Assembly: GCF_947507565.1 (NCBI RefSeq) | Contig: NC_089193.1 | Span: forward strand, 744,001 to 808,000 | From: Oscarella lobularis | Taxonomy: Eukaryota > Porifera > Homoscleromorpha > Homosclerophorida > Oscarellidae | Direction: 5' to 3' | Length of the DNA: 64,000 nucleotides | Part shown: piece by piece, positions 52,461 to 61,679 of the stretch | How the letters are laid out: each line of letters opens with the position of its first letter | Numbering within the stretch: position 1 is the stretch's first letter | Notes under the pieces: model-generated | Database searches by the model: none | Told to the model about the DNA's origin: nothing | What the model saw: the letters and a program-made list of their open reading frames with translations, nothing else | Position numbers and translations under genes: made by a program

Positions 52461-53590
52461 CCTTGACAAGGCTGCACGGTACGTATAGTAAAAATAAATC
52501 AGCTGCAAAATTGACAAGAATTGCATATAAATAATGCTGAGAGAACAGCATTGTTGAGAAATCCAAAGAAAACTGCCCCAGCGACTGCTCTCAGTAACTT
52601 GAAAACCAGCAAAAGAGAGCAAAAGCCAATAAAAGGCCAATTAAATAGTTTCCGTTGACAAAATTACAGTACATAAAAAACATCTTTTATATAACAGCTT
52701 TCTCAATGACTTTTTTAATGTTTTTCTTATGCAGTTTGCTCGCCGTTCTAGATTTTGCCACACAAAACAGCAATTACAAGACATTAAGCAAATTCTGATG
52801 TTGACGTGCACTGTGTAGAGTGGCGTCCACGGTCTTATTCTCGACCATTTCGTATGACTGTCCAGTGATTGAATGAGTGCTCGAAACAAAGACGCTCAAT
52901 TTGTTGGCGTCTTTACCCGCCTATATGCAGGCGAACGTGGAAAGGTATCCACGCCAACACCCTAACACGAGCGAATCCATTTCCACTTTTGACCTGCCTC
53001 TCTTCTGCCCGCGATGGTGAAGACACATTTGTCCACATCACGTCGCCATATATCCCAGTACATAGATCCCCCAAATTAATGCCCACGCATAGACTCTTAT
53101 GATACAGTGTTGTAGAGCTACCCACGTTGGCGTGTCAAACGGCGAACGTCTGAAATACTACGAACACGTACTCTGACGTTAGAAAAATCAGCTGCATCGA
53201 TACCTAATTGTCGGCCGGCTCACGACACCAAGCGATGTAGGACGAACGCGCCACCCACGCCTATCAAGGTTAGCGGGTAGGGTTAGCCGTGAGGCCTTTG
53301 TTACGTTATACCGAATATTTCGGGAATGCGGTATAGGTCATCTGGTGATGCTCCTCGCTCGTGCGGTTTCAATCGTTGTTTACGAAAGCGATGATCATTC
53401 CACGTTTGCCTGAAGTTGTCGAGATCTCTTTGAATTACAGGTCACAGCGCTAGCCTCATGCAATCTCTACGTGGTGGGAATACCATATTGGAGTCAATTT
53501 TAATTTCATATCAAACCTCTGGATTATGTCGGAATAATCGACAACTCCAATAATCTTTAACTCCTTGCATGAGTTACAGTGAAACATGAA
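52461..53590. other. Gap with no recognised gene
   Basis: No family signature on either strand. Confidence 0.3.
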
Positions 53591-53602
53591 TGTCTTTGAT
53601 AA

Positions 53603-54480
53603 TCAAAGAAATCTTAGTACCTTTAGCATTTCCATCCACCAATTAGCAAAGGTTCTTCTTATTTGTGACCACATTGCTTCAATTCGTTGATTAAAAATAG
53701 ATCGTCCTTCTCTATAGCTTTTTTCTCCTCGAAGAGCGTCTACGTCGTTGTGACGTTGCATCATTTGGAGTGGTGCTATTAGGCTGTGCTCTGTCCCCCT
53801 GTCTGATCGTATAATTGTAGGACAGCCTAAAGGGACAACCGTTACGTCAGTGAGTTTATCCAAAATTTATTTACATTTTTCCTTTAGGCAACAGTCGATA
53901 TAAAGGTCGGCCACTTGCCGTGGATTCTTGTTGCTTGATATCAATTTGAGCCATAAAATTTTACGGGGAAAATCTGCAAAAGACAATTACACTTTCTTGC
54001 GCTGTCGAAATACAACGTACCCATCAACGCAACCGTGAATGTCAAACCCGTGCGGTTTTAATTTGTCGTACCCATCGATGTGCCAAACAAAGTTTGGCCC
54101 CTTCAAATAGTGGTGTTAGATGTATACCCTAATAACAATAGAGGAACGGTACCTGAGCTGTGTACTGGCGTCAACGAAAACGGCGTCTTCGTCTGAAGTC
54201 AACTCCAACAGGGTCCAGAATGGCGACAATCTGGCGTACCAGTTCCCTGTCACAATTTTGTAGGAAAGCATAACATGATAATAGTTTTGGCGTACCTCGG
54301 CACTCTACGATTGAGTTTCTGCTGAACGAGCTTCCATTTGTGTCTATAGCCGGCGTCGCCATGACTGGATGACAAAATTGCCTAAAGAAGAAATAACAGT
54401 GCGGAAAGACGACGTGGGCAAAGTCGCACTTGCACTTGCCGAAGTATTCTACGAAAAGACGCCTTTTGCCCAACCTTTCG
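53603..54480 (-). pseudogene. Integrase-like (rve-type) transposon protein
   Basis: The minus strand reads ELVRQIVAILDPVGVDFRRR then a run of Arg (54300-54180), GPNFVWHIDGYDKLKPHGFD then IHGCVDGYVV (about 54100-54020), DFPRKILWLKLISSNKNPRQ (about 53990-53910), GCPTIIRSDRGTEHSLIAPL and GRSIFNQRIEAMWSQIRRTF (53860-53620). This is the animal integrase-core family with D (WHIDG), D (IRSDRGTE) and E (NQRIEAMW). The family is widespread as single-copy-like transposon genes. Breaks at 54160 and 53900 may be introns; a stop after the VVFRQRKKV segment suggests an intron or decay. Its function would be DNA strand transfer. Confidence 0.7.
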
Positions 54481-54876
54481 CCGAAGGCCTTTTCTTCTGA
54501 GATGTCGTTTCAGAGTTGATATACTACAACGAAAAGAGACAAACTACATCCCAAAGCATGAGAAAGTGCGAATATGAAGAAGCGCACCTTAGGTGTACTC
54601 CGCTTCGAAGGCTCAAATGAGCTAGAATCGCTGCGTACGATTTTCCTCGCCGGAAATACTCTCTAATGCGACGCGACGTTACGTTGGAAATCTAAAATCA
54701 CGCTTGATCAACGTTGCTGAGGTCAAATTACTGATATGAAGACAAACCATTTTGCTGGAGGAACTACGCATGCGCCTACAGTCGCTCATTCGTAAGCTTC
54801 ATTCCTTTGCGTTTCTCGACGATTTATCGTTCTTCGTAGTCGTTTACTGCTTGATCACTGTCATTTATGTACTGCA

Positions 54877-55226
54877 ATGCGTAAGGGAACGAAGAAACAG
54901 TCCGGTGATGTTGTTCGAACGTTTTTGGCACGGGAATACGAAGACGGGAGGATCGAAGAGATTGCCGACCCGGACAGAAGTGAAGGTGAGACTGTATATG
55001 TTCCTAGCTGCTAGATTGGCACATTCTTTAAACAGCGGCCCGCAAACAGGACGGTCTTGAGCAGCTGCGAAAGAAATATTCCACGGTTCGAAAAGGAAAG
55101 GCATTTAGAGTTAAGGCAGATAAAGAAAAGGCAGCAAAGGGAGGTGCAAAGCTAAAGCAGGGAAAGGCATGGGAAGATGCAGACAGCAGCAGCAACAGTG
55201 AATGCGAAAAAGTGCATGACCCGTGA
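54877..55226 (+). CDS. Small Lys/Glu-rich two-exon protein, unknown
   Basis: Exons 54877-54985 and 55036-55226 join in phase across a GT-AG intron of 50 bp to give a 99-residue protein. Exon 1 reads MRKGTKKQSGDVVRTFLARE and RIEEIADPDRSE. Exon 2 reads ARKQDGLEQLRKKYSTVRKG, KADKEKAAKGGAKLKQGKAW and ends DADSSSNSECEKVHDP. Charge pattern and codon use look protein-like and helix-prone. No known domain is recognised. It lies 460 bp upstream of the kinase gene on the same strand. Confidence 0.45.
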
Positions 55227-55258
55227 TCTATTGACGTTCACTTTCACATCGTTTATCA

Positions 55259-55615
55259 CTAGATGATTGAATTGTATCCAAGAGCGATGAATAGAAAGCC
55301 ATCAGGAGACATTTCTCTGCGGAAAAGTGAGGAATTTCCACCTGACCTGATGATTCTATCGGTACACTTGGGGGAGACGACAACGCTTGACGACAACGCA
55401 TATGAATTATTCTTCTCCGATAAAAGAAATTCCCAGCGGTGCGGGCTACCGGTATCCATGCAAATCATCTGACAGTAGTGTGCTAAGCTCATTTTGTAGG
55501 CATTTTGCTGTTTCAGTGTCACCATCGAAGCCTCACCATCATTAGTAGCAGCGTCATTGATCCAAAGGCAAAGCAGAGCGCGCCCTTCACCCTTGGAATT
55601 TTCAAGCTTTCGCAA
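55259..55615 (-). CDS. Hypothetical protein, possibly a death-fold fragment
   Basis: The minus-strand 118-residue frame starts MRKLENSKGEGRALLCLWIN and continues DAATNDGEASMVTLKQ and YKMSLAHYC. The spacing of LLCLW, A, VTLKQ and MSLAH recalls the last helices of a death domain, a fold common in sponge proteins. The C-terminal half (SPKCTDRIIRSGGNSSLF) is unassigned. This is a weak pattern match; it may be chance. Confidence 0.25.
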   Translation of the reverse strand: MRKLENSKGEGRALLCLWINDAATNDGEASMVTLKQQNAYKMSLAHYCQMICMDTGSPHRWEFLLSEKNNSYALSSSVVVSPKCTDRIIRSGGNSSLFRREMSPDGFLFIALGYNSII

Positions 55616-55698
55616 GGACGAAAAAATCTAACAATTTTTGCAGCCTTGGAACTCGGTCAGTCACTTAGTTAGTTACACGTTTTAGCTCTTCCGTTGAA

Positions 55699-57089
55699 AT
55701 GTGGAGATCATTTGTAGATGATGATGACGACAAGCCTCTTCCGGAACGCTTCACAGACATTTTCACACGTCTCCGTGGTAGGCATTGTAATCAAAGGTGA
55801 CATTAAATGGCTTTGTTACATTTGGCCTAACTGCAGCGAAGCCTGACGGAAGAAAAGTGCGTGAAGACGAGGAGAAACGCACAAGACAAGGATTCGTGCA
55901 GATAGACGATGACATTAGTGTGAAAGTTCTTTCAGGCGACAAAGGTGAAGAGGATTAATATATTCTTATCATCTGATGTACAATCTGCAATTAGATGTTA
56001 CACACGAACAGACTGCTCCGAATGCAGTGTCATTATCAATGGCAGGATTTAAGCTAGGTACATTACATCTATTACAATGATGTCATAGACGACTAATCTC
56101 CTTGACAGAACGTGAAAACATTGCATTGGGTGACAAACTAGGACGCGGCGCTTTTGGCGACGTCTATCGCGCGTCAATGGCTTCTTCAGAGTACGCCGCG
56201 AAGGTGGTAGCATTTGAACCGAATGAAAATCACGACGGCGAAGCGCGCATTATGGCGTATGTTGCTGCAATGTGAGTTCATAACGTCGTAAGGATTTCTT
56301 TTTAGGAAACTGAACCACCCGAACGTCGTTCGCTTTTATGGTTTTGTCAGCGACGACAAAGGGGTTATATTGCTCACAGAACTTGTCAAGGGCGGGGACC
56401 TACACACCCTATTGTTTTGTCCAGACCAGCCGGTTTGTTTACTGGAATATCCGTTTTTACCACGTACAGCTTCTTATGTCTTCAGATGTTGACTGACAAA
56501 GATAAGGTCGCCATCGCCGTGCAAACTTGTGCAGGATTGATCTATTTGCACAAAAACGATGTAATTCATTTCGATATAAAGTCTAGCAACATCTTGGTGA
56601 GACTGACATGACGGTGCTAGACTTCTACAATGATTTTTTGAGTTCCAGGTAGCGCTTCCGCAAGTTTGCGCCAAGATATGCGATATGGGTATATCGCGTT
56701 TGTGCGCAAAAACGTGTTACACTATGAAGCACCGTCGAGGCACATATCAGTACTCGTCACCAGAGATATTCAATCCTGATGAGAAAGTGACGAAGGCAAC
56801 GGATATTTGGTCCCTTGGAGCAGTCATGACTGAACTTTTCGGTGATTCGGAAGTTTGGTCTGATGCCACTGCCCAACAAATCATAGGAGCAATTCAAGGA
56901 GGTTACAATCGACCCCCGAGAGGGCCGACCACTGCTCACTTGCCACCTAAGGTCAGAGGCATTGTCGAAAAATGCTTCACTTTTGAAGTGTCAAATCGGC
57001 CTAATGCCGAGGACGTAATGAGGGACTTGCAGCAGCTTTCGCGACTCTCACATAAGCGCCTGCATGTGAGAATCTCCGAAGATGAGTGA
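55699..57089 (+). CDS. Protein kinase, TKL-like, six exons
   Basis: Exons 55699-55777, 55837-55944, 56109-56271, 56306-56432, 56486-56596 and 56649-57089 join in phase (342 residues) with GT-AG introns. The first exon may extend 5' (acceptor at 55685). It starts MWRSFVDDDDDKPLPERFTD. The kinase domain has LGRGAFGDVYRAS (glycine loop), YAAKVV (subdomain II Lys), GEARIMAYV (helix C Glu), ILLTELVKGGDLH (hinge), VIHFDIKSSNIL (catalytic loop, Phe for the usual Arg of HRD), ICDMGISR (Met for Phe of DFG), YQYSSPE (APE-like) and ATDIWSLGAVMTELF. Catalytic Lys and both Asp are present, so it is probably active. The non-RD loop and HFDIKSSNIL resemble TKL/RIP-like kinases of innate signalling. It is the clearest host gene in the window. 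Confidence 0.88.
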
Positions 57090-57375
57090 TTTCAGCCCCG
57101 GTAATGAGAACGTAATGATACAAACGGAATCTAATGTTTTTTTATAGATTGTTTTGACACCTTTGTCTCCTTGTGTTTGCGAAGAAGTTTGTAAGGACCA
57201 AATTGAAGCCGCGATCTTTGGCGGTGCGTTCAAGATTATTAGTCATCTAAAACCTGAACTTCAGCAGTGATGCAACCGCTTTTTCGTTTGGGGGGTTAGC
57301 GTCACTCTGCAAATTTTTCAAATAATACTCTGAGTGAAAGAGATGAAGTTTCCTTTTTGCACGACTTCTGAAGTA

Positions 57376-57922
57376 AAATGTTATAAAACGTACAACGAAG
57401 TTTGTCAAAATGTATTTTCACTTTCAACAATGTGCTGTGTACATGTTTACTGCACATTGCACACCGTACAATGTTCACTGCACATTGCAAGATGTTCATT
57501 GTACCTTGTTCTTTGTACATTGTACATTGTACATTGTACATTGCATAATGTACACTGTACATTGTACTTTGCACACTCTACATTGTACACTTCACATTGT
57601 ACATTGTACATTGCACACTGCACATTGTACATTTTGCATTGTACATTGTACATTGTACATTGTACATTGTACATTGTACATTGTGCAATGTGAAGTGTAC
57701 AATGTAGAGTGTGCAAAGTACAATGTACAATGTACAATGTACAATGTACATTGTACATTGTGCAATGTACAATGTACAATGTACAATTTACAAAGAACAA
57801 GGTACAAAGAACAATGTACAAGGTACAATGAACAGCTTGCAATGTGCAGTGAACATGTACACTGCACATTGTTGAAACAAATTCAAAACTTTGACAAACT
57901 TTGATGTTTTTTATAATATTTG
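57376..57922. repeat. Palindromic TGTACATTG-repeat foldback
   Basis: The two halves are complementary: outer AAGTTTGTCAAA/TTTGACAAACTT, middle CAACAATGTG.../...CACATTGTTG, inner 40-bp perfect arms 57560-57599 and 57686-57725. The sequence consists of TGTACATTG-like units on the left and CAATGTACA units on the right, and TGTACA is itself palindromic. Open frames across it on both strands are repeat artefacts. It lies about 290 bp after the kinase stop. Confidence 0.85.
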
Positions 57923-58207
57923 CTCTAGATGGATGGCTTGCAGAACGAAGCTCTAGCTGTTTCATTTAATGTGCGAGACCATCAAGAGCGCGAATTCGAA
58001 CACAATTTCGCTACTTTTAACCCGCAAGAAGAGTAGTCTCTAGACCGGAAGGGAGCGATAATTTATATATACCCCACTAATTTTCTCTTCTGATTGGCTC
58101 GCAATCACGTGCCATCAATAAGCGGATGTCATTAAACGTCACTAATTAGATTTTCACCTTCCTAATTAGTATAAGGTAACGAGTAACTTAATTACGTCCA
58201 ATCGTCA

Positions 58208-58250
58208 CCGCTCCTAACCCTACCTTCTAACAATAACCCTAACCCTAAAG
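58208..58250 (-). repeat. Telomere-like CCCTAA tract
   Basis: CCTAACCCTACC, then ATAACCCTAACCCTAAAGG. Short interstitial matches to the animal telomere repeat. The SINE tails carry similar TTAGGG strings. Confidence 0.6.
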
Positions 58251-58692
58251 GAAGTTTTGCGGAAAAATGGTGCCTCTTGACCGTGTGCAATTTCGCGCAC
58301 AAAATGGTTTTGACAAAATCTTTTTTAAAATCTCCGCAATCGTTTTACCAGATTTTACGCACTCATGACATGAGACACCTCTATGCAGCGTTGGCGCAGA
58401 ACTATCGCTTTGGCTTTTTACGTCGAACTGCCTAAATATTGACGTTATTTCAGGTCCATTCTCTTCATTGCTAAGTGTAGAAACTCTATCGTTCTTTCCA
58501 CAAAATAACTTACACATCCCTTCATTTTGTAAAATATTCCTTATTTTAAAATTACCTATTGTTCCTCAGCCTGATCAAATGACAGAAATGTGGCAAGAAT
58601 CCTTTCGTTGCTTGAGTTAGGTATTAGTATATCGGATCTTCATCCAAGCATGAAAAGTTGATGGTACTTGCTGCGACCCAATGTTGTTATCA
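58251..58692. other. Gap with no recognised gene
   Basis: No family signature; ends at the target duplication of the next element. Confidence 0.3.
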
Positions 58693-58699
58693 ATATTAC

Positions 58700-59532
58700 C
58701 ACGGATCTTAGAGGAGATGGATAGGCAACGCGCGCACGTTGCAGTACATTGTGACGTTTAATCCGTGCCTGGGTTACGCCCCCTTGCCCACTTGTGACGT
58801 CGCTCAGAAAACACCCCATTCCTCCGAGCGCGAAGGCACTCCAGCCTTTGGAGCAGCTTGAGAAGGTTACTCAATGCCTAAGTAACGCTTCCGATAGCTG
58901 TTCCTAATAAGCGATGCTTTCCCGAAAGGGATATCGGCCCGTTTCTCCCCAGCACGCGATGAACCAGACTTTGTGCGATTTTTATGACGATTCTACACGT
59001 TTACAGAACCCCAAAGTCCATTCACATTGTAGACTATACACGTGAAAGTGCAACTGTCGTACCCAAGATCATCTGCAATCTCTAATAGTCAAAATCGCGA
59101 CGATTTTGTGACGTGCTGAAAGTGAGCGTGCTAAAAAATCGTCGCGATTTTGACTATTGGAGATTGCAGATGATCTTGGGTACGACAGTTGCACTTTCAC
59201 GTGTATAGCCTACAATGTGAATGGACTTTGGGGTTCTGTAAACGTGTAGAATCGTCATGAAAATCGCACAAAGTCTGGTTCATCGCGTGCTCGGGAGAAA
59301 CGGGCCGATATCCTTTTCGGGAAAGCATCGCTTATTAGGAACGGCTATCGGAAGCATTATTTAGGCATTGAGTGACCTTCTCAAGCTGCTCCAAAGGCTG
59401 GAGTGCCTTCGCGCTCGGAGGAATGGGGTGTTTTCTGAGCGACGTCACAAGTGGGCAAGGGGGCGTAACCCAGGCACGGATTGAACGTCACAATGTGCGC
59501 GCGTTGCCTATCCATCTCCTCTAAGATCCGTG
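58700..59532. mobile_element. 833-bp near-perfect palindromic element
   Basis: It starts CACGGATCTTAGAGGAGATG and ends with the complement. ATATTAC flanks it at 58693-58699 and 59533-59539. The arms are about 400 bp each, almost fully complementary, meeting at ATCGCGACGATTTT...AAAATCGTCGCGAT with about 30 bases between. No gene is inside. High arm identity suggests recent formation or gene conversion between arms. A diverged single arm is at 41862-42190. Confidence 0.92.
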
Positions 59533-59692
59533 ATATTACGAAGAGACATAGCGGCTTGTATGGAACGAAATAATAAATTTTTAAGTACCAGGTACTGTAC
59601 GTCAAACTCTTTCACCGAACGAAGAGATGAAATGCCTTATGATATCGATAACAAAGACGTGACAGGATGCAAAGCGCGCGTATCCTGCGTGT

Positions 59693-59911
59693 GGTGCATT
59701 TTCAAATTGTACCTTGCCCAATGCAAATCGCAAATTGCGCATTGTACATTGTTCACTGGACATTGTACATTGAACATTGCACTCTAAACATTGCACTCTG
59801 CACATTTTACATTGTACACTGTACACTGTACACTGTGCACTGTGCACTCTACATTGCACACTGTGCCTTCTCTCCAATATACAATGTACAATGTACAGTG
59901 TACTGAAAATG
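59693..59911 (+). repeat. ACATTGTACACTG-type minisatellite
   Basis: Imperfect units of ACATTGTAC, ACACTGTAC and ACATTGCACTC, related to the foldback at 57376-57922, run up to the YqaJ gene. Confidence 0.8.
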
Positions 59912-60027
59912 ACCCTTTAGGGCCACCATACGTTAGCCTAATAAGGCATGACCACTGCTATGGCTCTTCCTCTCTGCGTCAAACTTTGTCATCAGGCCCG
60001 GCGACAACAAGTCCACTTTGGAAACGA

Positions 60028-60567
60028 ATGAGGAAATTGAGGCTTACTGCTTCTCGATTTGGGCAAGTCATCAACAGACGAGTAGATGTCTATTCTTCTG
60101 CCATCCTGAAAAGCTTCTTCAGTCAGAGAGAAATTCGCTCCCCTTCGATTGCCTCGGGAATCGACATGGAAGAGACTGCCGTTTTGGCATACGAAGCAAT
60201 GACTCGGCTCAAAACGCAACGTGCTGAGCTATTCATCAATCCAAAGTATTGCTGGCTTGGAGCGACGCCGGATCGACTAGTGTACGACTCCAGCGAAGAG
60301 AACAGCAATGGGCTCGTTGAAATCAAATGCCCGTACACATTCAGGAATAGTCGTCTAACAGACGTAGAACTGAAGCGCTCGTTCTGCTCCATTGTCGATG
60401 ACAAGATTCGTTTGAAGAGGAGCCATGCGTACTTTTATCAGGTCCTGGGACATCTGGCCATTGCCCAGTATAGCTGGTGTGACTTTGTCGTTTGGACAAA
60501 AAAAGATATCAAAAAGGAGCGCGTGTACTTGACGAATCAAAATGGACTACTTGTCTGCCTAAACTAA
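60028..60567 (+). CDS. YqaJ-type nuclease of an ISL2EU transposon
   Basis: From ATG 60028 a 179-residue frame reads MRKLRLTASRFGQVINRRVD; the open frame extends 5', and PLWKRMRKLRLTASRFG fits the usual start of the YqaJ recombinase/exonuclease domain. Active-site blocks are GIDMEETAVLAYEAM (Glu), WLGATPDRLVYD (Asp), NGLVEIKCPYTF (E-x-K) and RSHAYFYQVLGHLAIA (Gln motif). The D...ExK nuclease residues are all present. It is convergent with the DDE transposase at 60658-61614, 91 bp apart. The two-gene arrangement is the hallmark of ISL2EU transposons, where YqaJ may process DNA ends; its precise role there is not established. The frame looks intact. Confidence 0.85.
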   Translation: MRKLRLTASRFGQVINRRVDVYSSAILKSFFSQREIRSPSIASGIDMEETAVLAYEAMTRLKTQRAELFINPKYCWLGATPDRLVYDSSEENSNGLVEIKCPYTFRNSRLTDVELKRSFCSIVDDKIRLKRSHAYFYQVLGHLAIAQYSWCDFVVWTKKDIKKERVYLTNQNGLLVCLN

Positions 60568-60657
60568 CAGATTTTTACTTCCAGTACATAACAGAAGATA
60601 AACGATTTTAGAACAGGTATCAATGTCATAGTCAGTGATGTCATAGTAAGTGGTGTA

Positions 60658-61614
60658 CTATTTTCTCAGTTTCGGTAAGAAGTTGCTCAGATAGCAGCAG
60701 ACTTTCCACACTCGATTCAAATCACGGTGCATCGACATAGGAAACACAAGGCTTAGGAGTTGAAAGCATTTTATTCTGCCTATGGCTCTTTCAACATCAA
60801 CTCGAATCGATGCAATTCTTCGAGTCTTTGTTTCGTCTTCCGTAGACAACTGGGCCCTTCCTAACATGAACGGCGGTATATTCAAAGATATTCCTTTTGA
60901 TCTAAGCATTTCTTCGATCTCAAAGCCTCGATCAGCCATCACACTGTCACCGATTTCCATCATTTCGATAATTCCGCAGTCTTTCACGATTGCTTTGTCT
61001 GACGTTCGTCCTCCGTAAAGGTCAGACACAAATGAAACTGATCCATGAGGCGAAATGGCGACTAAACCTTTTGCAGTGTTATGGTGCTTATATGACGAGA
61101 ATGTTGCGCTTTGCACTGCTGTCGAGGATGAAACTTCTATGAATATCTCTGTGCAGTCTAGAATTGCCCGAGTTGATGGATAAAGGCTACGGAAGTGCTC
61201 GGGCATTTCTTGCTGCACTGTCGTCTTGTCTGGCCATATTGGAAGCTGAGTAAGCCTTTCGTCTATGACATGCAACCATGTTCTCCAAATACGACTAACT
61301 TAAGAACAAGAAATTCCAAACCGATTGGCTAAGTCTGTTTCATCGTCGGAGGCGACAAAGCACCATGAAAAATTCATTTTTCTTTGACAGCTGACTGGGT
61401 CTCCGTGCCTATGCTCAGTGGGGCCTCTCTCATTGTAAAGAATCTTGTCAGCAATTTTTGCAAAAAGATTTTCGTATAGGATATTGAAGGTTACGTAATC
61501 GTCTATTCCAGTGTAGTGCCGAAAAAGATCGTGATCATCTGCCTGGACAATGCTTTCTAACGATAAAGTCTTCATGGCTATCTCTTTCTGCAGGCCTTCA
61601 ACTTCCTTCTGCAT
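60658..61614 (-). pseudogene. ISL2EU DDE transposase with one stop
   Basis: The minus strand begins with coiled KEVEGLQKEIAMKTLSLESI, then DLFRHYTGIDDYVTFNILYE, then a helix-turn-helix-like DLANRFGISCS, a TAA stop at 61300-61302 (relatives read on without a stop into VSRIWRTWL), and the catalytic domain: FRSLYPSTRAILDCTEIFIE (first Asp), VAISPHGSVSFVSDLYGGRT then SDKAIVKD (second Asp block), VMADRGFEIEEML, RIASIRVDVERAIGRIKCFQ (Glu). All acidic residues remain. One nonsense mutation separates the two halves. A Lys/Glu coiled region extends upstream to about 61680. Confidence 0.85.
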
Positions 61615-61679
61615 TCCTTCAATTTCCTTCTCTTTTTTCTGAACGGCCTTCTCTAGAGCGACTACTGCATTTAATACAT

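Noticed and set aside
57302-57965. Several 90-170-residue Cys/Thr/Tyr/His-rich proteins
   Set aside because: Produced by the TGTACATTG palindromic repeat on both strands; no real codon pattern.
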